A stretch of DNA of 10,418 bases from Thermodesulfovibrionales bacterium. Lineage in GTDB: Bacteria > Nitrospirota > Thermodesulfovibrionia > Thermodesulfovibrionales > UBA1546. The stretch lies in the NCBI GenBank assembly GCA_919901705.1, contig CAKKPR010000015.1, positions 1-10,418 of the forward strand. The letters are read 5' to 3'. Shown here one piece after another: positions 1 to 7,600 of the stretch. Every line of letters begins with the position of its first letter. The first letter of the stretch is position 1. The notes beneath the pieces were generated by a model. It worked only from the letters and a program-made list of their open reading frames with translations. It was not told where the DNA came from and searched no databases. Both the position numbers and the translations under genes were made by a program.

Positions 1-48
1 GCGCATAAGGGACTTGCACCCTCAAGTTGTCGCCCATGCCGGGCGCAC
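1..48 (-). mobile_element. 5' end of a group II intron, probably class C (partial, runs off the window)
   Basis: Read on the minus strand from position 48, the sequence opens GTGCGCCCGGCATGGG and continues to a small stem-loop, AGGGTGCAAGTCCCT (AGGG pairs with CCCT). This matches the GTGYG 5' splice-site consensus and the start of domain I of bacterial group II introns. It closely resembles my recollection of the Oceanobacillus iheyensis class C intron, which begins GTGTGCCCGGCATGGG with an AGGGTGAGAGTCCC element. The insertion point supports class C: position 48 directly follows the T-tract of an intrinsic terminator, the preferred target of that class. Only 48 nt are visible, so the catalytic domains, any reverse transcriptase ORF and the 3' end are unseen. 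It could be a full intron or a truncated fragment. Confidence 0.72.
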
Positions 49-50
49 AT

Positions 51-80
51 AAAAAGAGGCGGTCGGATCGACCGCCTCTT
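51..80 (-). terminator. Intrinsic terminator of the hppA transcript
   Basis: A perfect 12-bp stem (54-65 with 69-80, arm AAGAGGCGGTCG) has a 3-nt loop. On the minus strand it is followed by a run of T (51-55). It begins 23 nt after the hppA stop codon, so it terminates the hppA, and probably the whole apr-qmo-hppA, transcript. The group II intron boundary lies two bases beyond the T-run. Confidence 0.93.
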
Positions 81-103
81 GAAATCAGTTTCAGATTCTA
101 TTG

Positions 104-2197
104 TTACAGAAGTGGAACAATCAGAAGCGCGACAATATTTATAACCTTGATCATAGGGTTAATTGCCGGGCCTGCTGTGTCCTTATACGGGTCGCCGACT
201 GTATCGCCTGTGACAGAGGCTTTATGTCCATCGCTGCCTTTTTTATGAACTTTTCCTGTGTCATCGGTAACGCCATCTTCAAAGGATTTCTTGGCATTGT
301 CCCATGCGCCGCCGCCGCTTGTCATGGCAATAGCCTGAAAGAGTCCGGTCAGGATACTTCCCATAAGTACGCCTCCGAGTGCCTCTCTGCCAAGCAGAAA
401 ACCTACAACAACAGGAACAACAACCGGGATAAGCGCAGGAACCATCATCTGCTGGATGGCGCCCTTGGTCACGATGTCAACGCACTTGCCGTACTCCGGC
501 TTTCCCGTGCCTTCCATAATGCCAGGGATCTCACGGAACTGCCTGCGCACTTCAACAACGATGCCGCCGGCAGCCTTAGCAACGGCCTCCATAAGGAGTG
601 AGCCGTAATAATAAGGGAGCAGACCGCCGATAAAAAGACCTGCCAGAACCATCGGGTTCGAAAGATCGAATTTAATGTCAACCGCCATCTTCGTGACTGG
701 ATCCACGAAAGAGCGCGAATACTCTGCAAAAAGAACCAGTGCTGCAAGAGCTGCTGAACCGATTGCATAACCCTTTGTAACAGCCTTTGTGGTGTTTCCG
801 ACTGCATCCAATGGGTCTGTGATGGCACGGATCTCTTCAGGCATTCCTGCCATTTCAGCTATACCGCCTGCGTTGTCAGTGATCGGGCCGTAGGTGTCAA
901 TAGCCACCACGATGCCTGTCATTGAAAGCATCGAAACCGCTGATAATGCAATAGCAAAAAGTCCGCCTGATGCATCGCCGTTAAATCCACCGCCTAAATG
1001 ATAAGCGCCGAGGATCGAAGCAACAATAACTAGAACAGGCGCTGCGGTTGACTTCATGCTGACCGCAAGGCCTGCTATAACGTTTGTTCCATGACCAGTC
1101 AAACTGGCCTGTGCAATATGTTTAACCGGGGGACGCTGAGCAGAAGTGAAGTACTCAGTTATAACAACGATCAGTCCGGTCAATGCAAGGCCGATAAGTG
1201 ACATAAGGAAAACGTTCATTGTTGTAAAAGACGGATGAGAGGCTAATGAAGCGACGACTTCACTATCTTTCAGAAATATGTCTGTAACAATATAAAATGT
1301 TGCTGCTGCAAGAACGCCTGCAACTGCAAGTCCCTTATAGAGGGCGCCCATGATATATCCGCTTTTGCCCATCCTTACTGCAAAAGTTCCGATAATGGAA
1401 GCGATAATCGATATTCCGCCGAGCATGAGGGGGAACTCAATCCAAGGACTGTTAGCATCGTTGAACACAGTCTTTGCAAGAAGCATTGCTGCTACGAGTG
1501 TAACTGTATATGTTTCATAAAGGTCAGCTGCCATGCCTGCGCAGTCGCCAACATTGTCGCCTACGTTATCTGCTATAACTGCAGGGTTTCTTGGATCATC
1601 TTCAGGAATGCCTGCTTCTACTTTTCCAACAAGGTCAGCTCCTACGTCAGCAGCCTTTGTGTAAATACCACCTGCGATACGTGCAAACACGCTCATGAGT
1701 GAGCATCCGAAGCCGAGTCCCACGAGTGCATGGAATGCCTGCTCAGGGGCTGCTGTCTTTACTATAAGATAGAAACCTGCTAAGCCTATAATTCCGAGAC
1801 CAACGACCATAACGCCGGTAACTGATCCGCCCTTAAAAGCAAGGCCGAGTGCAGACTGAAGGCCCTTGTGGGCTGCCTGGGCTGTGCGCACATTGGCACG
1901 CACCGATACCATCATGCCGATGTATCCGGCGACCGCGGAACCGACCGTGCCGATAACGAACCCTATTGCTGTCCAGGTTCCGAGGAAAGACAGAAGCACC
2001 GTCAAAGGTACCGCAACCATAGCTACTGTTTTGTACTCACGTGCAAGGAACGCCATTGCGCCCTCTTTTACCGCATTCGAGATTCCCTGCATCTTCTCAT
2101 TCCCTGCGTCCTGCTTTAATACCCACATTGCAGTCATCGCAGCATATATGATGCCTAACACTCCGCAAACTAAGGCAAAAAGTATTGTATTACTCAT
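104..2197 (-). CDS. hppA: Membrane-bound proton-pumping pyrophosphatase
   Basis: This 697-residue integral membrane pyrophosphatase hydrolyses cytoplasmic PPi and pumps ions outward. The length and the many hydrophobic segments are normal for the family. Visible signatures are DVGADLVGKVE (184-194), the substrate/Mg-binding stretch from DPRNP through DNVGDNVGDCAG to ADLYE (201-228), and the C-terminal block with GGGAWDNAKK, DTVGDPYKDTAGP and INPMIK. The GNTTKA motif has Lys at residue 471. In this family Lys here marks potassium-independent enzymes and Ala marks potassium-dependent ones, so a proton pump is predicted (inference). The ATG has AGGAGG about 7 nt upstream. The gene lies last in the cluster, 206 bp after the CBS gene, and is followed by a strong terminator. 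Its likely job here is to recover energy from PPi released when sulfate is activated by ATP sulfurylase, while also pulling that reaction forward. Confidence 0.97.
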   Translation of the reverse strand: MSNTILFALVCGVLGIIYAAMTAMWVLKQDAGNEKMQGISNAVKEGAMAFLAREYKTVAMVAVPLTVLLSFLGTWTAIGFVIGTVGSAVAGYIGMMVSVRANVRTAQAAHKGLQSALGLAFKGGSVTGVMVVGLGIIGLAGFYLIVKTAAPEQAFHALVGLGFGCSLMSVFARIAGGIYTKAADVGADLVGKVEAGIPEDDPRNPAVIADNVGDNVGDCAGMAADLYETYTVTLVAAMLLAKTVFNDANSPWIEFPLMLGGISIIASIIGTFAVRMGKSGYIMGALYKGLAVAGVLAAATFYIVTDIFLKDSEVVASLASHPSFTTMNVFLMSLIGLALTGLIVVITEYFTSAQRPPVKHIAQASLTGHGTNVIAGLAVSMKSTAAPVLVIVASILGAYHLGGGFNGDASGGLFAIALSAVSMLSMTGIVVAIDTYGPITDNAGGIAEMAGMPEEIRAITDPLDAVGNTTKAVTKGYAIGSAALAALVLFAEYSRSFVDPVTKMAVDIKFDLSNPMVLAGLFIGGLLPYYYGSLLMEAVAKAAGGIVVEVRRQFREIPGIMEGTGKPEYGKCVDIVTKGAIQQMMVPALIPVVVPVVVGFLLGREALGGVLMGSILTGLFQAIAMTSGGGAWDNAKKSFEDGVTDDTGKVHKKGSDGHKASVTGDTVGDPYKDTAGPAINPMIKVINIVALLIVPLL

Positions 2198-2221
2198 CCA
2201 TCTTCCTCCTTTTTACAAAGT

Positions 2222-2250
2222 TTTATGTCTAAAAACCAATGGTTTCGCAA
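2222..2250 (-). promoter_or_regulatory. Possible promoter for hppA with an internal palindrome
   Basis: On the minus strand TTGCGA (2245-2250) and CATAAA (2222-2227) are separated by exactly 17 nt. Each matches 4 of 6 bases of the sigma-70 consensus. Between and overlapping them is a perfect palindrome, AAACCA-A-TGGTTT on the plus strand (2233-2245), which could be an operator. The -10 box ends about 24 nt before the hppA start. It would allow hppA to be transcribed separately from apr-qmo. The match is weak and rests on inspection only. Confidence 0.3.
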
Positions 2251-2293
2251 AAATTATTACAGTCGCCTCTTACTTCTCTTTCAAGACTTACCC

Positions 2294-2303
2294 TCACCTC
2301 CTT
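2294..2303 (-). other. Orphan full-length Shine-Dalgarno-like sequence in the hppA leader
   Basis: The minus strand reads AAGGAGGTGA, the full 10-nt complement of the usual 16S rRNA 3' end, about 97 nt before the hppA start. No credible gene follows. A GTG inside the motif opens a 22-codon frame but has no spacing from the SD, and a TTG at 2282-2284 would give only four codons. It may be a remnant of a lost gene start, a standby ribosome site, or chance. Confidence 0.35.
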
Positions 2304-2307
2304 AATC

Positions 2308-2399
2308 AGTTTTTAGTTTTCAGTTTCCAGTTTTTAAACTTTTTCGCCTCAGGCGAACCCGTCAGAGGCGGGCAACTTCAACTTTTAACTTTTTAACTT
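2308..2399. repeat. Heptamer-type hairpin repeat, copy 1
   Basis: The left part is four in-phase 7-mers of the form AGTTNNN (2308-2335: AGTTTTT, AGTTTTC, AGTTTCC, AGTTTTT). The centre (2337-2378) has TTCGCCTCAGGCGAA, itself a palindrome, followed by a degenerate inverted copy ending GAGGCGGG. The right part (2374-2399) is AACTT-type units of 6-8 nt. The central part and right arm match the repeat at 7601-7695 in the same orientation. The central GC palindrome may also act as a weak terminator behind the CBS gene, though the A/T tract after it is not clearly a T-run on the minus strand. Confidence 0.8.
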
Positions 2400-2403
2400 G
2401 GTA

Positions 2404-2832
2404 TTATCCCCCTGTAATATAATCCTTCAGATAATGTACCTCAGCCTGCAAATTGCTCACCTGCGCCTTAACCATATCGCGGATAGATACTACGCTTATT
2501 ATCTTGCCTTTTTCTATAACAGGCAGATGCCTGATTCTCTTATTTATCATGATTGTCATTGCATAATTCACTTCATCATCAGGTTCTGCAATCACGAGGT
2601 CCTTTGTCATAACATCTTTTATCGGGATTCTGCAGAAATTTTCTCCTTTGGTTGCCCAGCACCTAAGGACATCTCTTTCAGTAAACAGCCCGGCCAACTT
2701 GCCATCTTCCATCACAAGTATGGCGCCGATATTACGGTCAACCATTTTATTAATTGCAATATCCACAGTTGCATTACTGTCAACTGCGATAAACTCAAGC
2801 CCTTTATCTCTTATCAAATCTCTTATTTTCAT
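2404..2832 (-). CDS. Small tandem CBS-domain protein (putative adenylate sensor)
   Basis: The product is 142 residues, soluble, with no signal peptide. It consists almost wholly of two CBS motifs (about residues 8-62 and 70-125), which normally pack into one Bateman module. Typical CBS sequence is visible: IGAILVMEDGKLAGLFTERD in the first and IRHLPVIEKGKIISVVSIRD in the second. A short helical tail (LQAEVHYLKDYITGG) follows. No catalytic domain is fused. Such modules often bind AMP, ADP or ATP, but ligand and partner are unknown here. The ATG lies 9 nt after the qmoC stop, with AAAGG about 6 nt upstream, so it is almost certainly cotranscribed with qmoC. Because APS reductase releases AMP, an adenylate-responsive regulator of this pathway or of HppA is plausible, but that is inference. 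Confidence 0.9.
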   Translation of the reverse strand: MKIRDLIRDKGLEFIAVDSNATVDIAINKMVDRNIGAILVMEDGKLAGLFTERDVLRCWATKGENFCRIPIKDVMTKDLVIAEPDDEVNYAMTIMINKRIRHLPVIEKGKIISVVSIRDMVKAQVSNLQAEVHYLKDYITGG

Positions 2833-2841
2833 AGGATACCT

Positions 2842-3996
2842 TTATTCCCTTCCAGATTGTTTTGCAAAAATCATTGCTGTTGCCCTGTAAGCCATATGAG
2901 CCATTTTGGAAAATGGGGCATATGCAAAAAGGAAAAAGACCAGACAAAGATGCACTACGTAAGTAGGGTAAGCAACTACTGTATTAGCCATTCTCAGGAA
3001 CTGGGCCAGCAGTCCCGAAACGCCTACTCCGGCCACAAGCAGGATAAAAAGCCAGTCGTAATAGCCCCCCAACCCGGCCTTTTCCTGGTTCTTGAACCTG
3101 TTAGTCATCACCAGCAGAATGCCGAGGATCATGGCAGCCGCACTTATGTTGCCTATTATTTTGTATATTACCGTCAAACCATCGAGGAGCGACTGGTCAA
3201 TGCCCAGATGGGTACCGAAATGTTCAAAATACTCGGGGATGACTTTTGCAAAGGCCAATATTGTAGTTATGAACAGGCCGATAAAGCTGTAAAACACCAG
3301 CATATGCGCCGTTGCCCTGCCCTTTGTTACCTCACACTTCCTGAAGCGGTTATGGCCGAGTATCTCCAGAATTGTATCGTAGAGAGCCTTGACCAAGGAT
3401 ACCTTATTTGTATTCGGAGCAGCCGCACTCATGGCCATCCAATACTTCGTAACCCCCATGAACAGGCTGGACACCGCAAAGAGGGCGATGGCGGTGAAAA
3501 CCGTGTCGACATAATACAGGGAAAAAAGAAATTTCCCGTATACAATTTTTCCGTCCTCAGTAGGTATGCTGACGTCTCCGAAAAAGCCCTGGGAGGCTAT
3601 AATCAATATGTAGAGCAGCGCAGGCACTGCAAGAAGCACCAGAAGAAACTTAGGCTGATTTACCATCTTCGCCATAAAGCCAGGGACCGAAAACTCCTGA
3701 AGGCTCATCTTTCTGATAGCTCCGAGCACTTCTCCGGGCTTTGCGCCTCTCGGACAATAGGCAGTGCAATCGCTGCATTGATGGCAAAGCCAGATATCAG
3801 GGTTGGCTAAAAGTTTGTCCTTCAGCCCCCATTGTGCCTGAAGCATCTCTTTTCTTGGAAAGGGCTTGTCCTCAGGGGTTACATTGCATACAACCGAGCA
3901 GGTTGCGCACTGAAAACATTTTTTCAGCGACTCGCCGCCTGAGGCGATAACATCGTTTATAAAATTCAAATCAGGTTTAATTACTTGTTCTGCCAT
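2842..3996 (-). CDS. qmoC: Quinone-interacting membrane-bound oxidoreductase, subunit C
   Basis: QmoC is the membrane anchor of the Qmo complex. It takes electrons from quinol and passes them to QmoA/QmoB. The 384 residues fuse an HdrC-like ferredoxin head to an HdrE-like cytochrome b tail. The head has two complete [4Fe-4S] motifs: C27-x2-C30-x2-C33-x3-C37 and C71-x2-C74-x2-C77-x3-C81-P. The tail shows about six hydrophobic helices (roughly 117-135, 160-181, 231-250, 276-297, 313-333, 342-362). His231, His349 and His367 near membrane segments are candidate heme b ligands. The start ATG has AGGAGG 5 nt upstream. Another ATG four bases further upstream is out of frame and too close to the SD. 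A 92-bp gap containing a repeat separates it from qmoB, and the CBS gene follows after 9 bp. Confidence 0.96.
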   Translation of the reverse strand: MAEQVIKPDLNFINDVIASGGESLKKCFQCATCSVVCNVTPEDKPFPRKEMLQAQWGLKDKLLANPDIWLCHQCSDCTAYCPRGAKPGEVLGAIRKMSLQEFSVPGFMAKMVNQPKFLLVLLAVPALLYILIIASQGFFGDVSIPTEDGKIVYGKFLFSLYYVDTVFTAIALFAVSSLFMGVTKYWMAMSAAAPNTNKVSLVKALYDTILEILGHNRFRKCEVTKGRATAHMLVFYSFIGLFITTILAFAKVIPEYFEHFGTHLGIDQSLLDGLTVIYKIIGNISAAAMILGILLVMTNRFKNQEKAGLGGYYDWLFILLVAGVGVSGLLAQFLRMANTVVAYPTYVVHLCLVFFLFAYAPFSKMAHMAYRATAMIFAKQSGRE

Positions 3997-4016
3997 TCAT
4001 TCCTCCTCTATTTTTG

Positions 4017-4082
4017 AGTGATTAGTGACAGTGAACAGTGACAGTAAGATTTATACTGACACTGACACTAAACACTGACACT
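4017..4082. repeat. AGTG-type inverted repeat, copy 1, in the qmoB-qmoC gap
   Basis: The left arm 4017-4045 (units such as AGTGACA, AGTGAAC) and right arm 4055-4082 (ACTGACACTGACACT...) form an imperfect inverted repeat around the loop AAGATTTAT. The innermost 10 bp pair with one mismatch; further out the arms pair only with small indels. The stretch around CAGTAAGATTT and the following TGACAC units matches the minus strand of the repeat at 10265-10369, so the two are copies in opposite orientation. It fills most of the 92-bp gap inside the qmo operon, so it is presumably transcribed as an RNA hairpin. Confidence 0.85.
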
Positions 4083-4088
4083 TTTTCA

Positions 4089-6314
4089 TTAGAATCCCTT
4101 AAACGGATTCGGCCCTATATCTTCTATCTTCTTTACAAAGTCATTAATTATGTCAGGCAGCTTATCGTATTCTGATATTGAAACCTGCACGAGCTGGCAT
4201 CTTTCTGCTTCAAGCTGCAGTTTATTTAATGTCTCCTGAATTTTGCTGAAACGATAGTTCGCAAGTTCACTGCCTTTTATAAAGTGGCACTGATAATTCT
4301 CGCCGTATTTGCAGCCCAGGAGAATCAGTCCGTCAATACCCCTTGAGAACGCATCCGCAACCCATACGAGGTTTGTTGAACCAAGGCATCTGACAGGAAT
4401 AATCCTGACGCTTGAATTTAATTGTTTGCGGTTTATGCCCGCGCTGTCCAATGCAGGATAAGCATCGTTCTCACATGCCAGTGCTATAAACCTGAACCCT
4501 TCCTCAGGCACCTCTACAGACTTAAGCATCGAGCCTATCATATCAACGCTGTAATCTTTAAAGGAAACTATTCTTTCAGGGCATGCACCCATACATGTTC
4601 CGCAGCGTCTGCACCTGTTGATTTTATAAAAAGGTATCCCTTTTGCATCTTCTTCTATAGCGCCAAAAGGACATTCCTCAGTACACCTCTTGCATGCAGT
4701 GCATTTCTGCAGGTTGGGGTCAGGGAATGTTGCATCCCAGGCCCTTGGATGAACTGCAATGCCTTGTGCAACATGCTCAACGCACTGGATAGCCTTAAGC
4801 GCAGCGCCTGCTGCATCAAGCTGGGCCTCTGACATATTCATAGGCTGTCTTACACAGCCGGCTGCATATATCCCTGTCCTTCTGGTCTCGTACTGGAAAC
4901 ATATAAAGTTGGAATCCGCAAACCCGTAATAACCCTCAAGTGATGGTATCTCAGGCCCCTGTCTGTATGTAAGGTTTAGAATGAAATCAGGCTTGGGAGT
5001 TTCTTCCAGATATTTTGCCTTTGCATCATCGCCTTTTTTCTGAGCCTCGGTAAGACCGTCAAGATATTCCTGAGGGGCGCGGGTATTCGGCACCACACCT
5101 ATGGCCAGCACAACGAGGTCAGCCTCAACTTTTATTTTATCTCCGAGTAATGCATTCTCTGCCTCAACATAGAGGTTGCCATTTCCCGCATCACTCACGC
5201 CCGTAACATCAGCCTTTGTCAATAAAACGCCCGGGTCATTCTGCATGTTTTTATAGAAAAGCTCGCTCTGCCCCGGTGTCCTGATATCTTTATAGAATAT
5301 CATTGCAACTGCATCGTTATTTTTCTCCCTTACATATTTAGCCTGCTTAAGTGATGTTGCACAGCAGAACGATGAGCAATATGGAAGATGGTTTGGATCT
5401 CTTGACCCCGCGCACTGGATAAAGGCAATCTTCTTAGCCTCTTTACCGTCAGACGGCCGTATTATCTTCCCCTTCTTTGCCATGTCTTCCATCTGAATAC
5501 TTGTTACAACATTTGGTTTCCCATATCCCAGATATCCGAGTTTTGCAGCATCATAAGGTTTCCATCCGGCAGCCATGATAATTGAGCCGACCCTTAGGGT
5601 CTCACTGCTTCCATTGCTCTTTATAGTTATATCCAGCAGTCCGGGCTGTCCGTCTGTCTTCTCTATAACAGATGATTTAAATACCTTTATATTCGGATTT
5701 GATTCGACTTCTTTGATTTTGCTGAATACAATAGGTTCGTCCAGCTTCTCGTAAGGATATTCCCTTGGAACTTCCTTATAAAGCTTTGCTGCCCAGCCCC
5801 CAAGTTCTGCCTCTTTTTCAACAAGCGTTACCTGATACCCTGCGTTAGCAGCCTCAAGCGCAGCGGTAAGCCCTGAGATGCCGCCGCCGATAACAAGTAT
5901 TGCCTTGCTAAGGTCCTGAAGGATATTAGGCTCAGGAAGGTCGCCCTTCTGCGTCCTGATTATCCCCATCTTGAGATAATCATTTGCAAGCATCTGAGTA
6001 TCCTCGGTATTTGCAGGCTGGCTCCATGCAACAAGCTCCCTGAGGTTAACCCGCTCTGTTATTGTGCCCGGGAAATCAAATTCCTCATATTTCACACGGG
6101 GAGAACATGCACCCAAAATAAGGGTATTCGTCCCTTCCTTTATATCATTCTTTATAAACTCACGGCCTTCAGGACTGCATAAGACCGGATGTGATTTAAT
6201 CAATCCAGGCTCTATCTTTGTAGCCTTTGCAGAGTCCTTTGTTAATTTTTCTATGTCAATGGATTCTCCGATGCTGCATCCCTTACAGATATAAACCCCA
6301 TATTTCTTATCCAT
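4089..6314 (-). CDS. qmoB: Quinone-interacting membrane-bound oxidoreductase, subunit B
   Basis: QmoB is a cytoplasmic HdrA-like flavoprotein of the Qmo complex, linking QmoC to QmoA and AprBA. At 741 residues it has normal family length. An N-terminal segment with YICKGCSIG leads to the FAD fold, whose GxGxxG is residues 143-148 (GGGISG). The HdrA-type cysteine cluster is C301-x11-C313-x3-C317-C318. Two ferredoxin [4Fe-4S] motifs follow: C538-x2-C541-x2-C544-x3-C548-P and C568-x2-C571-x2-C574-x3-C578-P. The last ~140 residues resemble MvhD (the electron-transfer subunit of methanogen hydrogenase), with C614, C643, C668 and C676. The protein ends in NPFKGF, which I recall as typical of QmoB. 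The ATG is 2 nt after the qmoA stop. Its AAGGAGG lies inside the last qmoA codons, implying translational coupling. Confidence 0.97.
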   Translation of the reverse strand: MDKKYGVYICKGCSIGESIDIEKLTKDSAKATKIEPGLIKSHPVLCSPEGREFIKNDIKEGTNTLILGACSPRVKYEEFDFPGTITERVNLRELVAWSQPANTEDTQMLANDYLKMGIIRTQKGDLPEPNILQDLSKAILVIGGGISGLTAALEAANAGYQVTLVEKEAELGGWAAKLYKEVPREYPYEKLDEPIVFSKIKEVESNPNIKVFKSSVIEKTDGQPGLLDITIKSNGSSETLRVGSIIMAAGWKPYDAAKLGYLGYGKPNVVTSIQMEDMAKKGKIIRPSDGKEAKKIAFIQCAGSRDPNHLPYCSSFCCATSLKQAKYVREKNNDAVAMIFYKDIRTPGQSELFYKNMQNDPGVLLTKADVTGVSDAGNGNLYVEAENALLGDKIKVEADLVVLAIGVVPNTRAPQEYLDGLTEAQKKGDDAKAKYLEETPKPDFILNLTYRQGPEIPSLEGYYGFADSNFICFQYETRRTGIYAAGCVRQPMNMSEAQLDAAGAALKAIQCVEHVAQGIAVHPRAWDATFPDPNLQKCTACKRCTEECPFGAIEEDAKGIPFYKINRCRRCGTCMGACPERIVSFKDYSVDMIGSMLKSVEVPEEGFRFIALACENDAYPALDSAGINRKQLNSSVRIIPVRCLGSTNLVWVADAFSRGIDGLILLGCKYGENYQCHFIKGSELANYRFSKIQETLNKLQLEAERCQLVQVSISEYDKLPDIINDFVKKIEDIGPNPFKGF

Positions 6315-6316
6315 TG

Positions 6317-7579
6317 TTATTTCGACCTCCTTGCGCTCTGAATGCTTTTAATCGCAACTCCCGTTGCATCCTGGACAGACCTTGAGACATCAACAGGGCT
6401 TTTAAGTGTTCCAACAGCATATGTGCCTCTCTTTAAAGAAGAAGGCAGTACAAAACCATCAGGTGTATATGAAACATCAGCAGGTATCTTTGCTCCCTTT
6501 GTTGAAGGGACCATTCCCGCTGCCAATACTACCATATCAAACCTTGCCTCTATCTTTTTCCCGGCCAGAATATCTTCTGCCACTACAATTACATCTCCTG
6601 TTGCAGAGTCTTCTGTAATCTTTGCGACCTTGCCTTTTGTGAGTGTTACATTTGGGTCTTCCTTTATCTTCCAGTAAAACTGCTCATATCTTATGCCCGG
6701 AGTCCTTATGTCTATGTAGAAAACCCGGGCCTTTGAATCCGGATACTGCTCCCTTATATATGTCACCTGCTTTAAAGAAGCCATGCAGCATATATATGAA
6801 CAGTAAGGCAGATGGTTTTCGTCTCTGCTTCCCGCGCACTGTACAAATGCAATGTTCTTGACCTCTTTGCCGTCCGACGGTCTCAGGATTTTGCCTGTTG
6901 TCGGTCCATTTGGTGAGGCAAGCCTCTCCATCTGCATATTGGTTATTACATTTTTAATCTTTCCTCCGCCAAGAATGTCGAGCTTTGTTACATCATATAA
7001 TTCCCAGCCTGTTGCCATTACAATCGCGCTCACATTCAGATTAATTGTCTCGGGTTTCATGTCAAGCTTAATCGCATCATACTTACATGCAGCAACGCAT
7101 TTTGCGCATGAAGCTCCCTTACAATGCTTCTCATCTATCGCGTACTTGAAGGGAAAAGCCTGATTATGAATAATATAAGCAGCCTTTGTCTTATTCAAAC
7201 CAAAATTAAATTCATTCGGCATTTCAACCGGACACGCCTCAGCGCATGCATTGCAGCCAACGCACTTATCGTTCACAAACCGAGGTTTTACCTTTACGGC
7301 CACATCATAATTCCCTTCCTGTCCTGAGATCTTTTCGACTTCTGCAAGGGTATAAAAAGTGACATCTGCACTATTTTTTATCCTTTTGAAATTTATCTCA
7401 AGCCCGCAGTTAGGAGGACACAGTTTTGGGAAATACTTATTAAGCTGGGCAACCCTGCCGCCAAGATAAGGCGTCTTCTCAACTATGATTGCATTATTGC
7501 CGGCTTCTGCTATTTCGATAGCAGCGGTAAGTCCGCTCATTCCTCCGCCTATAACTAAAACACTTTTTCCATCTGACAT
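6317..7579 (-). CDS. qmoA: Quinone-interacting membrane-bound oxidoreductase, subunit A
   Basis: QmoA is a cytoplasmic HdrA-like flavoprotein, generally taken to be the Qmo subunit nearest AprBA. The 420-residue length is usual. The FAD-binding GxGxxG is residues 11-16 (GGGMSG), followed by EKTPYLGGR. Two cysteine clusters of ferredoxin type are present: C106-x2-C109-x2-C112-x3-C116-P and a variant C153-x4-C158-x2-C161-x3-C165. The HdrA-type cluster C248-x11-C260-x3-C264-C265 closely parallels the one in QmoB (shared CAGSRD and HLPYCS), reflecting the duplication that produced the two subunits. The ATG has GGAGG with 6-nt spacing. It is preceded by a 170-bp gap holding a hairpin and a repeat, so its expression relative to aprBA may be tuned there. 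It is tightly coupled to qmoB downstream. Confidence 0.96.
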   Translation of the reverse strand: MSDGKSVLVIGGGMSGLTAAIEIAEAGNNAIIVEKTPYLGGRVAQLNKYFPKLCPPNCGLEINFKRIKNSADVTFYTLAEVEKISGQEGNYDVAVKVKPRFVNDKCVGCNACAEACPVEMPNEFNFGLNKTKAAYIIHNQAFPFKYAIDEKHCKGASCAKCVAACKYDAIKLDMKPETINLNVSAIVMATGWELYDVTKLDILGGGKIKNVITNMQMERLASPNGPTTGKILRPSDGKEVKNIAFVQCAGSRDENHLPYCSYICCMASLKQVTYIREQYPDSKARVFYIDIRTPGIRYEQFYWKIKEDPNVTLTKGKVAKITEDSATGDVIVVAEDILAGKKIEARFDMVVLAAGMVPSTKGAKIPADVSYTPDGFVLPSSLKRGTYAVGTLKSPVDVSRSVQDATGVAIKSIQSARRSK

Positions 7580-7600
7580 GCTTTTCCTCCAGAAAACAAA

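Noticed and set aside
1..48. A tRNA 3' half, because the reverse strand contains a T-arm-like GGGTGCAAGTCCC
   Set aside because: There is no acceptor stem, CCA end or anticodon arm in register, and the GTGCGCCCGGCATGGG start fits a group II intron much better.
104..601. Plus-strand and alternative-frame ORFs opposite hppA
   Set aside because: They overlap a full-length pyrophosphatase with intact motifs; no family resemblance or proper ribosome site was seen.
2398..3810. A 470-codon open frame on the plus strand opposite qmoC and the CBS gene
   Set aside because: It is antisense to two clearly conserved genes, has low-complexity His/Cys-rich sequence with no recognisable domain, and is best explained as a shadow frame.
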